Assembly (NCBI GenBank): GCA_035041965.1
Contig: JAPYMA010000211.1
Span: forward strand, 1 to 64,000
Direction of reading: 5' to 3'
DNA length: 64,000 bases
Source of the DNA: Anisakis pegreffii
Taxonomy: Eukaryota > Nematoda > Chromadorea > Rhabditida > Anisakidae
Below the pieces are notes generated by a model. It was not told the origin of the DNA, made no database searches, and was given only the letters and a program-made list of their open reading frames with translations. This document shows, one piece after another, positions 23,622 to 38,200 of the stretch (positions within the stretch are counted from its first letter, which is position 1; each line of letters begins with the position of its first letter). The position numbers and the translations under genes were made by a program.

Positions 23622-25980
23622 CTAATGAAAATTAAACATCTTATTGTTGATTCCGCAATTGATTGTTGCTCGCCTCAGTGGTTTCACTGATCGCATGACT
23701 ACCTGTTCAAATCTGCCGTGAATCAGTTGTCAATGCCCGAGCGCACGTCATTTGACCTCTTCTTTTAATTGAAATGTCAGATTTCACTGAGATGAGAAAG
23801 GAAATCACTTTCGATTGCATTCATCCCTGTTCGATGTCTTTATGTCATCATTTTAATGGTGATTCGGCCTACAAGTTGAACCGGTTTTGGATCACAAAAA
23901 ACTTTAAGTAGAACATCTATCTGATTCCCTTTCGCTGTGATATTTCCGCTCGACAATGCGAGATCTCACGAAATGAATACATAAATGTTAGCGAATGGTG
24001 TTCTGAGAAAGAGACGCATGGAGCAAATGACAGTGTAAAACGTTGAGAAGTTTTAGGTTATCAAATCGTTTCGCAGAATTACGCCGATCATTCCATTCAA
24101 ACATTTTTGATGGCGTCTATCCTCGAAACGGTATTCAAACATCTGGATTATTCGAATGCGTACATTTGAAACTGATTGCTTTTTAAGATGACTAGGTCTT
24201 ATCGTCAGCTTTTAAACTCTCCACATATGAGTAGATTTTATTTGGAATGTACTAAGGTTATCACCATTATCAGTAGCAGCTTTGTAAAAAATCACTGCTA
24301 AACTAGTAATATCGTTTATCCTTTTCTGATTTGCATCTTTTAAACAATTCGCAGAATATAATGCTTTAGTTAATTTCGTCAATCAATAAGTCTTGTTTCA
24401 TTCGAATGAGGCAAATGAATTTTCAATCATTGCTAATCGAAAGTTCCTTTGAACCATCGAATTATGCGTGCGCCTAAAGAATGTGAAGAGTATGGGTAGT
24501 ATAGAATTACGCATGATCTATCAATGAGCATTCGATCAGATATTTTTGCCAATGCAAAGTACTTTAGTAACAAATTTCGGGAAATATCTAGCAAGTTTTG
24601 TCATGAGTAATGCGATAAAAATGCTCGTGGTGATGCATTATGTAGTTCTTAATATGATGAAGGAACTGAGAGGGGTATAGTAAATTTAATTACTTTTTGT
24701 AGTCGCGGTAATATGCCGCAAATTCTTTACTGTAATTGATTGCGTAAGTAATTTCAATTGTAAACGAATGCATCTCCTATGTGTTGCTCAAATCTGTATA
24801 TCTAATACAGAAGCAATGTATTACTATTGTGCAAGTTACTCGCTGCCCAGTTATGCTACCTTCTGCCACAGAAACGTTAGTCATGCAAGGGAGTCCATTA
24901 AGTAATTATGAATAATGCAATGATACCGATAATCAAATGAGTCATTCGTACATTCCTCAGTGTTTGTTCAATAACTTTATTTGTGTCCCATTGGTAAATT
25001 ATCGCCTCAATTTTTCAAGTTTAATGGGATCAAACGAGTCTCCAAATAAGTATAAATAATGCATAAGAAATAAGGTTGTTCAACAACTACTTGGTCACAG
25101 TAGTTGTATTTATTGCTGTTCACATGGCTGCGCAGTTCTGTTTTTTGTTCAATATCGCAACCGCTGAGAGTTGTTATGAATTTTGTTACATCGAGTTAGA
25201 TTAATACTATTTTGGGCTATCCGCACGCTTAGATAATATCATCCTGTTAGTTTTTCATAGCAACGTGCTAAGTGTATCACCTGGATTTCGATGGGATACT
25301 GAGTTGTTGTGAGGTTATGCTCTGCAGCTGATCAACGATGTGCTATTGTCCCTGCAAGGTTGCAGAATTTAACTTCAAGCAACGAATTCTGCCAGCATTT
25401 ATGAAATTATTAGCACCTCTTCTCAAACTACTCCATTGTCAGCTCACTTGCAATTTCGCAAACCAACGAACCTGATAGTGAATATGAATCCTGTTCTAAA
25501 ATTCTGGAATATATATTGCACCGAAAATTCGCATATTTCTAAAAGGTTTTTTGATTTGTCGATAATGAGCACTGTTTTGGTCATGAGAATGCGACAGTCA
25601 CAATAAAAAGACATATTCATAAATGTAATCGCAGTAAAATTTCGCTCCCCTTCACGGAGTCAATAACGCTTGTTTTAATGCAAAAATTGATGCGGCGATA
25701 TTTATGTGGTTGCACAAGAGATTTGCTCGTTTCTCTTATCTTTTCATCGTCTTTCACATCTGTCAAATAAGACGAAACCTGATTTTGACTATATGTACTT
25801 AAACAAATCATTGACACTTATCTTTACATCATGTAAATTTCGCTGTGTTCACGCATGATGAGCAACGATATTACTACTGACTTAAATGACCGGCCATTGT
25901 GTTTCGAACACAAAGATGCAAAGCATTGGTCAGCTGAAAGAATATTGCTGCGTTTTTACAAACTTTATGCCATGGTCAAT

Positions 25981-26053
25981 CTATCTCATTTAGTTAACTA
26001 TCTAATTTAGTTAACTAGCTAATTTAGTTAAATATCTAATTTAGTTAACTATC
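25981..26053. repeat. Tandem repeat, 17-bp unit, about 4 copies
   Basis: Successive copies of TATCTAATTTAGTTAAC with one to two substitutions each. Confidence 0.85.
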
Positions 26054-29000
26054 ATCTTAGAAATTAAGCCATTCATAAAATGTTGTGAGTGCAGCAGAAT
26101 TGGGAAAGCACACTGACTGAGTATTCCAGATGAAGTACTCTCATCAGATTCCAAACGAATCACTTTCATGAGAATTGGTTTTTTTTATTCCAACTAGGTT
26201 CTAATTGCAAAGTTCTAACTTTGTTCAGCCGTATTTTCAGTCATAGCAAACCATGTCATAGCGAATTTGCATAAGACGATTTTGTTCTAGCAATTCACTA
26301 TCAATTAAATTATCAAAAACTCTTTAGTTTTCCATGTTTATTGTAAACGTCGACAACTGCAAGTGCATTTCAATTGTCACATACCGACGAAGTGTCATTA
26401 ATACAGACTTCACACCCAGCATCTTAATATTATTCTTAGAAATCAAGCGATTTTCTTTATGAAGCAAGTGCCATTGACGCCAGCAGAATTGCTTTGTTAA
26501 TTATCCTCGAAAACGTTTTGAGAATTGACTCCACTTAGTTTGAGCAATACCGGTTATTTGAGCGGAATTCGAAACGATTTGAAAACTTTTTTTTGTAATA
26601 ACTGATCGTCAAAAAAATCTGTGCTGAAGACAGAAAGAGATCCTGACGTTTAGCAAGTGGTCCACACCAGTTTCCATTTATTTATTGACTAGATATTCGA
26701 ATGCATTGATGATATAAATCTGGTGTTATTGTTGTTTTTGCAGTTTTTCTTTTTCAAGTTGTCATGCAATTTGATCGTTATTTCAAGCGTCATTAACGCG
26801 ATGGTCATTGAGAGATCATTTTGCATAGTGAGTAAATTCAAAGTGTTGCCTATTGCTGAAGCTGACTTTCTAAACTGAAATGTTTCTGAACTCGATAGAC
26901 TTCAAATAAGGCATCAGATAATTCTAAGATAGTTAGCAACAGGTTTTCGGAACGGATTCAAGAGAAAATTGAAAATTTTTGAAGGTTCATTAAGTCTCCA
27001 GCAACATTTCAATAAAAATATACTATAATGTGACCACATGCATGTTTGATGATGAAGCATTGGCATATTGTTGAGAAATCTATGTAAGGATGCAGTCAAC
27101 TTGAACATCCTGGAAATGGAAGACTATCCCTGAGCAAAGAAAAGGTTTATTGAAACGCGACAGCGAAAGTGATGAGATGATGAAGTGGATGCTGATTAGA
27201 TCAGCGGAATGTTTTTCGATAGAAAATGAGGGCATGCATATTAACGAATTGATGACGAAAACTTCGTTTTCAAATTTCCGTCCACAATTTTGTTTACATA
27301 CATACACGCACACATACATGTAAGGAATAACAATAGGAAGAGTGATTATATCTTATGAGATTATGTTAATGATAAAGATAAAATGCATTTCATCCATCTG
27401 CATCACAATGGAATTGGGTGACGAGCAAAATGAGATTGTGTGCAGATAAAACGGCTGTAATTTCGCAATGATGGATTTGAGCGAAAGTTTGATTAACAAC
27501 GTCATTGTCATTTCGGATGGCGCAGTTTGAGAAAAGGTTATGACCTGTAATCCACGAATCACCTATACACTCACTTCCTTCATTTTCATTTCACATACTT
27601 GTTGTTCTTTAACATTTCTATTTCATCCAGTTCACCTAGAAATTCGAAAGAAATCGTTTCAAATCTCGATGAACCTACATTTCACTTCTGAACTACACAT
27701 TAGTTCCATACTATGCTCAAAGTATCTCACTAATCAGATCGAAATTTTTCGGTTGATCATTTACTCTGATGAGAAACTTTTTCCAGCATTCCATTGCCTC
27801 TTACTTGTACACAGTTGTTTTGTTATGTCAATTTCGTAGTTTCAGTAGCGATTGAAAGGGTTTATCCACGACATTCAAGCTTGCTACAGAATACTGCGAG
27901 AAATCCTCTGTTCTTTAATGATGAACCTTTGACATATTTTTTTGAAATCTAAGTGAGCATGCGATCTTTATGAGTTCTTTATGTTGCTTACCAACTTCAC
28001 ATGGTTCATTCGAATGCCGTCGTCCTCTTAATGAACAGTCAAAAGTGAGCGTTAGTTGTTGGTCCAATAGAGGAACCGTGAATTTTTGAGTGATTATTGT
28101 TCGTTCATGACACTTTACAATTGTGTCGGATGATTGTTGCATTTTATCGCGTTCCACAATCAATCTCTTAGAGCACTTGTGCACTACTCAAGTGAAGCAG
28201 CGGACGGCAGCAATTCAAAATCGCATTCCGCGTTCCGTTGAAAAACAGATGATGGATGGATTGGATGTATCTGCCAAATGGCTATCGTCCCATGCATGCA
28301 TTCAACTGTCACTCATTTCAAGAGAACATTCTGTGCTCCGTTATTCAGGAGAATATGCCATGCGAGTTCTTTTGAATAATAGAGAAGAATCTTTTTTTTG
28401 TTCGTCAGCATTGCCACCGTTTTTTTTGCGGGCAAATATCCGTTTCTGTTGATGCTTTTAGATGCGCATTGCAACCGATTAAGTGAACCACAACGTAGGC
28501 GCGATGTTAATTTATGTAATTGACCATAATGGATCATTTCAGCACACAGGCCGCAACCCTCGTATTTAGGATGTATTTTTTTCAGATGCACCAAATTTAG
28601 TAATCGCTCATTTTTCTTAATAATGCGTTTAAGTAAGAACTCAATGGATGGCAGCTGTAAAGAAAGTGATGTGATTCAGCGTTTGATTGTTATGCATGTG
28701 TTCCAGTTGAAGCAGATGAGCATTTACGCGTGCGTCCCACATAAATCCTCAAATAAATATAATGACTTAAACGCAAAAAAACGCAAAGTTGAAGAGTCAT
28801 GCAAATATATAAGTACACTGAACACAGGAGAGCTTTCATTTTATGGTGTTTAATAGAATTCTATCGCCATGGTTTATATTCTCAGTGCAGCAGGGCAGTA
28901 TTGAAGTAAGATTGATTCATGAAAGCAGTATCACATCAAGGCAGAATAGTCACCTTGGAATCTTGAAATTTGTGAATGGTATCAAGGATGTTTTTAAGTT

Positions 29001-29914
29001 GCTCAACACTACCTGATTGCGTTCCTTTGAAAAGTTATCCTAGTCACTGATTAATGCTCAATTCTTCTGCATCATGCATATTTTAGCTGCTTCAATTCAT
29101 TCTCGACCAAGTTTATCATCTTTTCCTACTTTTATTCAATCCCACTCTGATCAATTGAGAATTACAATTGGAATGGAGCAAATATAAAAGCTTAAAATTT
29201 TTTACAATTCTGCTCTCATCACAAGTGACCTTGATTTTTATCAAACACTGGCAGGATCAATCAAAGCAATCAATCATCGGAACACTTTTTAGGGTAGGTG
29301 ATGAGATCACCTGAAGAGGTGGGACCGGTAACAATAAACGAACATAAAACAATCAAGTTGAATGCGTAAATTCATAAACTGAGGCATTCCTTCAAGCCAT
29401 CATTCAAATATGGTATCTTAAAGGAAATCCATATGTTTGAATAGTGCCAGCGTTGCCGTTGGAATTATTTCTGGAACCAACACATACGCATTTTTCCATT
29501 GCAACCAATATTCACCATATCTATTCGTCATTCGTCTTAAATACCATTCTTACGTTACAATTATCCACACCATTTCAAATATCCCGTATGCACCAATGCT
29601 TGTTCATTGTAAATTTCGTCTGGAAGTTGCATAAAGGAATGAAACATCGCCTCATCGCCTCAAAAACTTAATTATTTTCAAATTCACCGTTCAAGCGTTA
29701 GTGTTGGCTTTGTCATTGCAACATTCAACTGCAGGAATATAATTACAAGATTATGGAAGCGAACACAATTGGGTTAATAGTGTTCTCACGTTCTCACATA
29801 ACAATTACGCCACTCGATTGAATATCATCACATTGGTTTCGCATATAAATGTTGAAGGAGTTTTTTTTTTTGGTGATTATTCCGAAAGTGTTCCAGATTT
29901 TTGTGCACAAATCA

Positions 29915-30379
29915 TTATGTGTGACCGTTACATGTTTGTTGGTTGGTGCCTTCTCTAATGAAGCGTAACAATCGTGAGCACTTTTTTTTTGTGGATTTTT
30001 CTGAATTGACCAATTGAATCTTACATTTATTGCACATATCACAGAATGCTCGAATGGTCATTGAGTTAGTTTTCGGATGGTGCATCCAGAATATATAAAC
30101 GAAGAGAACTGCCATGAACTGAGATGTCGCAACATCATGCGAACACTCATACCATCTGTTTCACCATACTGGATCAAGCAAATGTGATACTTACAATTTC
30201 TTCAAATTACATCGGAATCGTTTGAATTGTTGAGGATACGTATTCAGTGCAGTCCACTCCGATGGTGCTCCAAATTCTCCAATGTTTCTGAGCTCAGAGA
30301 CATGAAACACCGTGATTATTTGCAGAATTGTACGGTCGTCTTTTTGTTTTCCTGTAATTGTACTCGAATCTGCACCCAT
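29915..30379 (-). CDS. Weak candidate two-exon gene, unknown
   Basis: On the minus strand a TTTCAG acceptor precedes ATG at 30379, and the open frame runs to a consensus GTAAGT donor after 30195 (residues include EFGAPSEWTALNTYPQQF, then KRFRCNLKK). An acceptor at 30155 continues in phase for 80 codons with CDMCNKCK to a stop at 29915. The implied intron is only 39 nt, shorter than all others in this window, so either the model or the gene is doubtful. The Cys pattern does not identify a family. Confidence 0.22.
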
Positions 30380-31806
30380 CTGAAACATTCCCGATGGTTT
30401 CCAGCATATTCCCTTGCGCACCGATTGTTCTCCCAATTTCTTTATTGAAATAGAATAGTGAAACTTGCATGGTTACGTATTGAGTGGCATTTTCTTTGCA
30501 TAAACTTACAGATTCGAAGAAAATGCCGGTTTGAACATTAGATCAGAATTAAATTTTGATTGCACAATCGCAAATACTCTTCGGAATTGTCCTCAAAGTT
30601 CATCTAATCCGAATAATTTGTTGCATTCACTATTAACCATAATTAATCGTCATTATTGCCGTGATTGTGGAACTTGATTAATCTTATCAGTTAAACATGT
30701 TTCTCCACTATTCTTACCGAGTGGAGAAACATTCCAAAAATGTGAAACATTAAACAACATTCGCGAAGTATTTTGCTGCTATTTCATATCAACATTTAAT
30801 ATGTTCAATCCAAAAATCATGTGAAATTATGAAGTGCTAAAATTAAATGTCTGTCGTCATAATGGTGCAGAGTCTTTCATAAATGTTGAGTTTTTTTTTC
30901 GCAATGTAGCACTTCTATTAGAGAAGCGGATGGTGAAGAACAATGAAACTGATAGGGTGATATATCTATGCTAGATCGAATTCACTAATCAGATCAACCA
31001 CACTTGTGCAGTGTTCGGTGCTCGTGAAGTTCTCTCGCAACATTCTTTAGGAAATATAATATTCACGAGAAATTTCGACGTTTGACGACGTCCTGTAGTT
31101 ATATTGTGTTGAGGCGGTCACACCTTGCAAAGGTCATTTGCTTGACTTGTTTTGTTAAAAATAAGTAGAATTTGTAACGTTTAGTGCAAAGAAGTCGTCA
31201 AATACTGCAGCAAAATTAATGTCGTTCAACAAAATCAAAAGTTCCACGGAGCAATGACATTCATTGATTTTGACTGATTTCTTTCTCGCATCAGTAGCTT
31301 TTTTCGGTGGAAGGTTAAAATGTCCTTCAGTGAATGTCCGTTATTGTATTGAAATGAAAATGGTCGAATTTCACTTGATAACGAAAACTTCCGCAATCGC
31401 TTTGCCATTCATCGTTGATCCAATGCTCATTTATCGTTCCCATCGCAATGTTCTCTTGTCAGTTCCTTCCATCCGTCAGCCGAACCAATCGTTCAGCGAC
31501 TGATTTTGATACTTGATAATAACCGATTTTTTGAAATATTAGGACACCTCAGCATTTTTGCATCGACTTCCTTAAGAGTGACTGCGCATGTTCATATCGC
31601 TGAATGATGCACTTTCATTAGTATGTGACGTTTCCTTGTGTTTTAACAGTTGATCGTGCGGAATTCGGTTTTGATCACACAATACCACTGAATTTGGTTA
31701 TTTGTGGGCGTTGTTGAGAAGTACTCGTGATGGTTAAGCGTCATTTTGGCTGTTCATAATTCTAGTGACCTGATCGGCATGAATTGATCGGCAACTGATT
31801 GTTTCA

Positions 31807-32281
31807 GGTGTGAACAGTTACAACGAAGGCAAAAACAGTGAGGAGGTCTTGCTGGTTAGTCGAAAACTTGGAAAGAATCGCAACGATGACCTCATTTTGC
31901 ATGCTAAGGCTGGTAAGTGCCAAGTCGATTTCTCAGATTCCTAACATCAATTTCACACAGAAAGTCGCAGGACTGCTGCTATATGAGTTATAAATCAATT
32001 TCGAGGCTTACTATACTTGCCCACTTGAAATTTCTGTCCTGAAACATTTATTTTGGTAAGAAATTGAGCTGGAGTTTCCTTGATTTGTTCGTCAATGATT
32101 CGACGGGTTAAACGCGATCCAATTGGGATCATTCGAGGGCATCGTTGTTCGCTGTTAAGTTATCTTTTCAGTCTTTCACCGGAAGTTCGACTATTGAGAA
32201 TAGTCTGAAAGATTTTTCTGTATTTCCAGGCATGCATTGCGGTCATTGTGGCGTCGGCCGTTTCACAACCATCCCAAAAAG
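31807..32281 (+). other. vWA gene: 5' end and signal-peptide exons
   Basis: A T-rich acceptor (TTGTTTCAG) ends at about 31807 with no coding exon upstream, which would suit a trans-spliced or first UTR exon. Coding exons are 31886-31912 (nine codons) and 32230-32281. They give a short N-region, a hydrophobic core (ACIAVIVASAV) and a likely cleavage after SAVS before QPSQKGEC. Confidence 0.75.
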
Positions 32282-35200
32282 GTAGATTCGCCCGTTTGCC
32301 TATGTTCTTTTTTGTTAGTTGAGATCAGATTATAGTCCTTTGAATGAGAATTGCAAATTCTCTGAAGTGATGATAAATTATCGGATGAAGAATTTCAAAA
32401 ACGAAATGAATGGTTGCAGGAGAATGCAAGAAAACGCCAGTGGATGTTCTGTTCTTGGTCGACATTACCACAGATAACAATAAGGTATTCGAGGCACAAC
32501 AGAAGAAAATTGTCGAAACGATTCGGTTTGTAAACTCTTTCTCATTTTGAACAGTGAATCGTGAATATTTATTGCCAGCTGGCAAAGATGAACAGAAATT
32601 CGAAATTTCGAAAAAGAATCTGGAACAAATCTGAAGGTTTTACGCGGATATTTAGGAAATTGGAATATGGTAGGGCAAAAACTCATTTTTCCGGACCGCA
32701 AAATGAAACTCCTGCTTATTTCAGGCATTTGAGTGGAAGTGGATTTGTAAGCGATGCACGATTCGGAATTATTGTTTTCAATCAGCGACCGCTTCTGCTC
32801 GTGCCATTGACGTCTCCACGAGCCAAAGTTCTCGAACGAGTAATTTTCATTATCTATTTGAAGATATCGATAACATCTTATCTTATCGATGGTTTTTTCG
32901 CCATTGAGATGAACTAAATCTTTCTCCAACAATACCCATCCAAAATTCTTAGGCTAGTATGGCTTTGCGCTTATATTAGCCCGAAGCCATACTAGCCTTA
33001 AGCTCCTGCTTCGTTCGATACCAGGAGCTTGGGGTTAATGTGGCTTTGTGCTAATATAAGCGCTAGCTCCAATAATGTAAGTATAGAACTCTGGTTAGTG
33101 GTTAGTGGAAACGATGCGTTTTCATTTGTTGATCTTCAATTTGATGTCTTTTCGTGAAAATTTGATTGCTGCGATAATTTTTGAAAGTCTAACGGATTTG
33201 TAATTTGCAACCTTCAACAGTGAAGAAATGACCATTGAACCAAATCATGAAAACTGACTTTTTCGGCGATAAGGAACAATGGTGACATGAAATGCAACAA
33301 TTCGGTCACTTAAACATACGTTTTGTGTGATTTTCTTCGAACCATTCACACGTCTGTCCTTGTTATGACGAATTCACACTTTCTATTGTTTATTCTTTAC
33401 GCATCGTCGATCTCTCATCAACAATTGTCGTTTTCGAGAAGAAGAAAAGAATGCAAAAGAAAACAGATCACAACGTTTAAACACAATTGTTGGGTTTAAA
33501 TTAGTGTTTTCGGTGTCGCCAATTGTTGGTCAAACACAATGAACGCATGTTTTCTGAGTGTGCGCAGCAATTTGTGAGACGGTAATCAAATGTGAATGAT
33601 GATGAGAAATTGAGAAAAGATATTTCATAGTTGCAATTCCATACTAAATGAATGTTGGGCTGATAATGGACACAGAAAATATGTTAACGGTACATTTGGA
33701 TTAGAACAGATAATGGATACAAACTATGTTTTTTTTCTACCATTTGGATTATATGATTGATTTTTTTGAATGATAAGTGCTGGATTATAACAGTTGCATT
33801 AGTAATGTGTTTGATCTGTAGCCACTCAACATGTTCATTCACCTCATGGAATATGGTTTACTTAGTAGGTTGGTGAGAAGAAGTAGGAAAATGTTCCAAG
33901 TTCAAAGAAACTCTGCTCAAATGGCCTGGCTCTATTCTCTGCAAAAATTGTTGTCTAGAGGTATTGAAGAAATGCAAATGATGTGTTCAGATGATCACTG
34001 AAGTTGCGAAAATCAAAGCACGACGCAATCTTGAGACGTCACCAGCAAGAGCGTTCGATCTTGCTGCCACTCATCTGAACGCGCACAAGCGAGACGATGC
34101 AAAACGTTTGGTTATGCTCGTACATAACGGACACTCAACTGATCTGATCGCTGAAACCATGGAATCAAGGTAATTTCCACTAATCAGTGGTGAAAGATGC
34201 TGATATGGCGCAGTAAAGTAGACTTTCTAATTGCCAACAAAATCGTCTATGAAGCTCTATACGTGTTGATTTTTTAAATCAAGATTGAGGCTATGCCTCA
34301 ATTAAGTTTCTCAAATACGAATTAAAGAGCTGGGATTTCAACTTGATCAATGGAGTATAAGTATCACACTGACGGATGCTCTGTTCTCTGCGAAAGAAAT
34401 GGCACAGTAATAAGATGAAACAATGATCATGCAACGGTTTGATATTAACGCAGCGCGATTCGTTCAGTTCTTTGAACATTTTGCTCTTGTCTGTCATTAT
34501 TGAAAATAAGCATTTTGTTGCTTCGCATGAGGTAATTAATACTAATGAGAGTAATTTTACAGCTCCGTGTTCATTGTAACACACGCATGCAAACGCATTT
34601 ATTTAACGGCATTTACGAAACTCATCAATGACCGGCCGGCCGCTCCTTTAAACAGAATGAGCGTAACAAAATGAATGAGTCTAGAATAATATCAGCGTAA
34701 CAAATTGCAACTGCATTACAAAAACGTTGATTTTATGTACTTTACAAACCGACTGCATACCACCAACACAGTGTTTACTTCACCAAGCAATTCATGATCG
34801 AAAGTTTCAATCATGCATTTGAGCAGCAATCAATCATATCCGATCACTGTGTTTTTAGTTGCTGAATGTCCTTTGATGAGCCGAATTTGAAGTAACTTCA
34901 ACATTTTTGAAAATGCTGAAGATATAAGTGATGAGAGATTACACACGAGATTGGCTAGGGTTTTTCATGCAAAATCGATTGGACGGAAATATGGCAAGAT
35001 AAAAGTGAACGTATTCAAGCATTGAGTGATATAGTAATTAAACGGTTTTTGAGATAAAACTGTGTTCAGAGCACAGTATGAATGAACGCAACTGATACTG
35101 AGCAGTTTTCAAAATATTGTGGACCTGAACACTAAAGCTTGTTTTGATACTTCATGTATTTTTCTATATTGACGTCGAATCCAAGCAGTCTCTCATCGAC

Positions 35201-38200
35201 ATTCACTTGAAGGAAACGTATCGAAGATGCAGAAGCCGAGGTGTTTGTGCTGTCGGATGAAATGGATTCGAATATGGCCGCTTTAATTGGCTACGCGAAC
35301 GATCGAGCTCGTATCTATCATCGCCTTAACGATCGAATCAGTTTCTTCAATGAACTCGATCAGGTGTGTTCCACACTTAAAATCATTCCGCCATGTTTCC
35401 CAACTCGATTCGAGACATGGAAACTATGGAAAACGGGAAGCTTTAGTTGGTTGGTTCGTAGCAGCGGGTTTGTTGACTATTGCTAGTTAGAATTCGGGAC
35501 GATTGAACATCCGAAACTGTAAGATGCAAAAGAGAATTGGCGGGGGTTTGGGCAGTCTGGTTACCCGAAATTCCACTCTGCCTGAAATGATATTAAGAAA
35601 GTGCTAAAAATATCCGGTTTGCCCAAAAAACGGTGGTTATTCTATATCCACTCATTTTGATCAATTGTATTGTTGAAAAAGTGCTGAAGAATGTTTTTTT
35701 TTGCAGACAATCTCTCCGCAGTGTATGGAAAAACCAATGAAACTTAAAGAAGAAACAAAGGCGTTCGGTGTACGTGCACAGCCAGTTTCACATCACAAAG
35801 AACAATCCAGATTGGATCGATGCGAAACAAATAAGGTAGAATCTGTTTCAGTCGGCAGCACAATCGGAATTCTTTGTGATATCAAGACAATTTGATTGAC
35901 TACAAATTGCCGCGATTGCTCGTGACTACAAATTGCCGCGACCATTCATAGTCGAACAACCTGTTCATCAATTCCGCACTCTTTACACTGTCAACGAAAT
36001 CTGAAACTTGTTTTGTCCATCCGCGAATAATGTGGACTTTATGCAAGCGAATTCGAAAAAAACCACACCCATAGATTATTTTTGTTGTACACCAACTGGA
36101 ATGTTTTGAACTTCAAAAATTTGTTCAACTTTAGTATTATACGATGAAATATTACACAAATGACACGTATTCGAATTCCTAGAATTTCGAATTGAAAGGG
36201 GAGAAGATGCATTCTCTGAATAGCAGAATGAGTTCAAAATTCTAAAGCATTTGAAACTTCTGACATTCTGACATTTGAAACTTCACTGGCATATAATAGA
36301 AAATTGTTTGGATGCAATGGTGTCTTACATGAGCATATCATTGTTTGGAAACTGCTCACAATGGTTATGGCATTGAAAGAGTACAGGAGAAAATTGATGA
36401 ACCTAAGATGGATTGTAGAATACGGCCGAAACGTTTTTAAAATATTAACGACATTCAAGGTGGATTTGATGATCGTTCTGGACACAAGTGGTTCAGTTTA
36501 TAAGGCATTTGCCGACGAACGCGAATTCGCAAAAGGTCTCATTCAATCCATCAACAGTTCGGCGTTTGTTGACGGAAGGCTTCAAGTAAGTCATTCCGTG
36601 GCTGTGAAACCCATACTGACTCCTCGACCAATCTTCGGTCATTTTCAACAACTAGTTGCACGAAATTCAGAGACCACTTGATATGGCTCTAGTGTTCTAA
36701 CGATTCAGAAATGCAGATTCAGAAACTATCAGCCATGAAATAGGCTCTCGAAAACTGTTCAGAAACTGTTCCGTTTATTTGATCACACAGTGACAGCAAC
36801 TCAAATAAGTGCGAATTTTAGGTTGGTCTGATAAGATTTTCTTCTGCACCATCCATTGTGATTCCGTTCAGTAGGAATCGTACACAGGATGAAATTGTTG
36901 AAAAGATTTCCGAGATTGAATTCACTGGGCAGAGCACACGAATAGCTGCAGCAGTTGATTTAGCTATTGCTGAGCTGGAGACAGCACGACGAAAGGACGC
37001 AACTCAGGTGAACTGATTTATTCAAGACAACTCAAATAGCGCACCTGAGAGTCTGAAATTCACATTACTTGAATTCAGAATCCAAATAAACGTTAGAATA
37101 AGAAGCTGATGAAATTATGTGGGAAATATGTGAAGACTGAAGTATGCAATACGCGACTATGCAGTAGATCAACTTTCATAGGAAGAGAGACTTTTGGAAT
37201 CACTCTTTTACTGAATCTTGCTGGAATGTTTTTTGGGAAGGATTCCTTGGGATTATTTTTCGGGAAGCAACGAAATCTTGAAAGAATTCCTTCACATCAC
37301 ACCGTCGTTTCATGAAACTCCATATTCGAGGACGTAAGGCAGAAGAGATTTTTACTATATTCTGTAGTGCAGTTCAGTTGATAATCATTCTGGCGATTCC
37401 AGGTCTTCATATTGATCTCCGACGGTCATGGTCAAGAGTACTGGAGCGTAGTACAGGCCACTGGGAAGAAATTGCAGAGTATTGATGCAGAAGTGTTCAG
37501 TGCGACAACAAGTCAAGATTATAACTTCGCCGAATTGCTTCTGTATACAGGCGACAAAAAGCGGATCTTCATTGGACCAAAACATGCAGGGTCAGTATTT
37601 AGGGAAAAAATCTACAAGAATTACAGAGTTTTAGCAACCCTTGATGTTCAGCACTCCCGAATATTACTTGAGAAGTTGATATTGTGGAATTTCTCGAATG
37701 CGTCTGACCACCGAATCTTGAAATTCTAGTTACCTTTGCAAAGATTAACAAAATGATTTGCAGATTCATCTCCACGATATCTCCTCTCATCAACAAATGT
37801 CTTCGAACTGAAGCACATTCATCTCCATCGCAACTTTCGATGATCCCGTTACCCGATGAAATGCTCTGGAACGAATCGTCTCCTGAGCAAAGCACAGATT
37901 TGAATGTGGAAAAATCAGTTGATTCGGCCGCATCGAATGATTTCGAAAAAAGTTCTGCCCAGAAAACTTCCTCTGAAGACGTCTTCTCCAATTCCAACAC
38001 AAGCACTTCAAGCGAAGTAGAGTCAAAAGAGGCTGTTTCGGCGCCAGTGAATTCTTCAGCAAGCGGTGTTGAGAAGTTATCTCAGCAGGATCATCTTGCA
38101 AACATTGTGGCAGCTGTGCATGAAACGTTGCAGAATGATGGCAAATCTGAGAGCAACGAAACTTTAGCTGATAGCACTGAAGAGCGTGACGGCAGCAACG

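Larger units (their letters stand above)
23622..31800. other. Mostly non-coding; upstream region or introns of the minus-strand gene
   Basis: I found no recognisable protein here apart from the weak candidate at 29.9-30.4 kb. ORFs at 27.9-28.6 kb (minus) contain scattered Cys/His (for example SRLRCGSLNRLQC) but no definable domain. The unidentified 5' exons of the gene ending at 20805 may lie here. A 17-bp tandem repeat is at 25981-26053. Confidence 0.4.

Noticed and set aside
27915..28594. Minus-strand ORFs with Cys/His residues, possibly a FLYWCH-type zinc finger
   Set aside because: The spacing of Cys and His does not fit the domain, frames are interrupted, and splice sites are not convincing.
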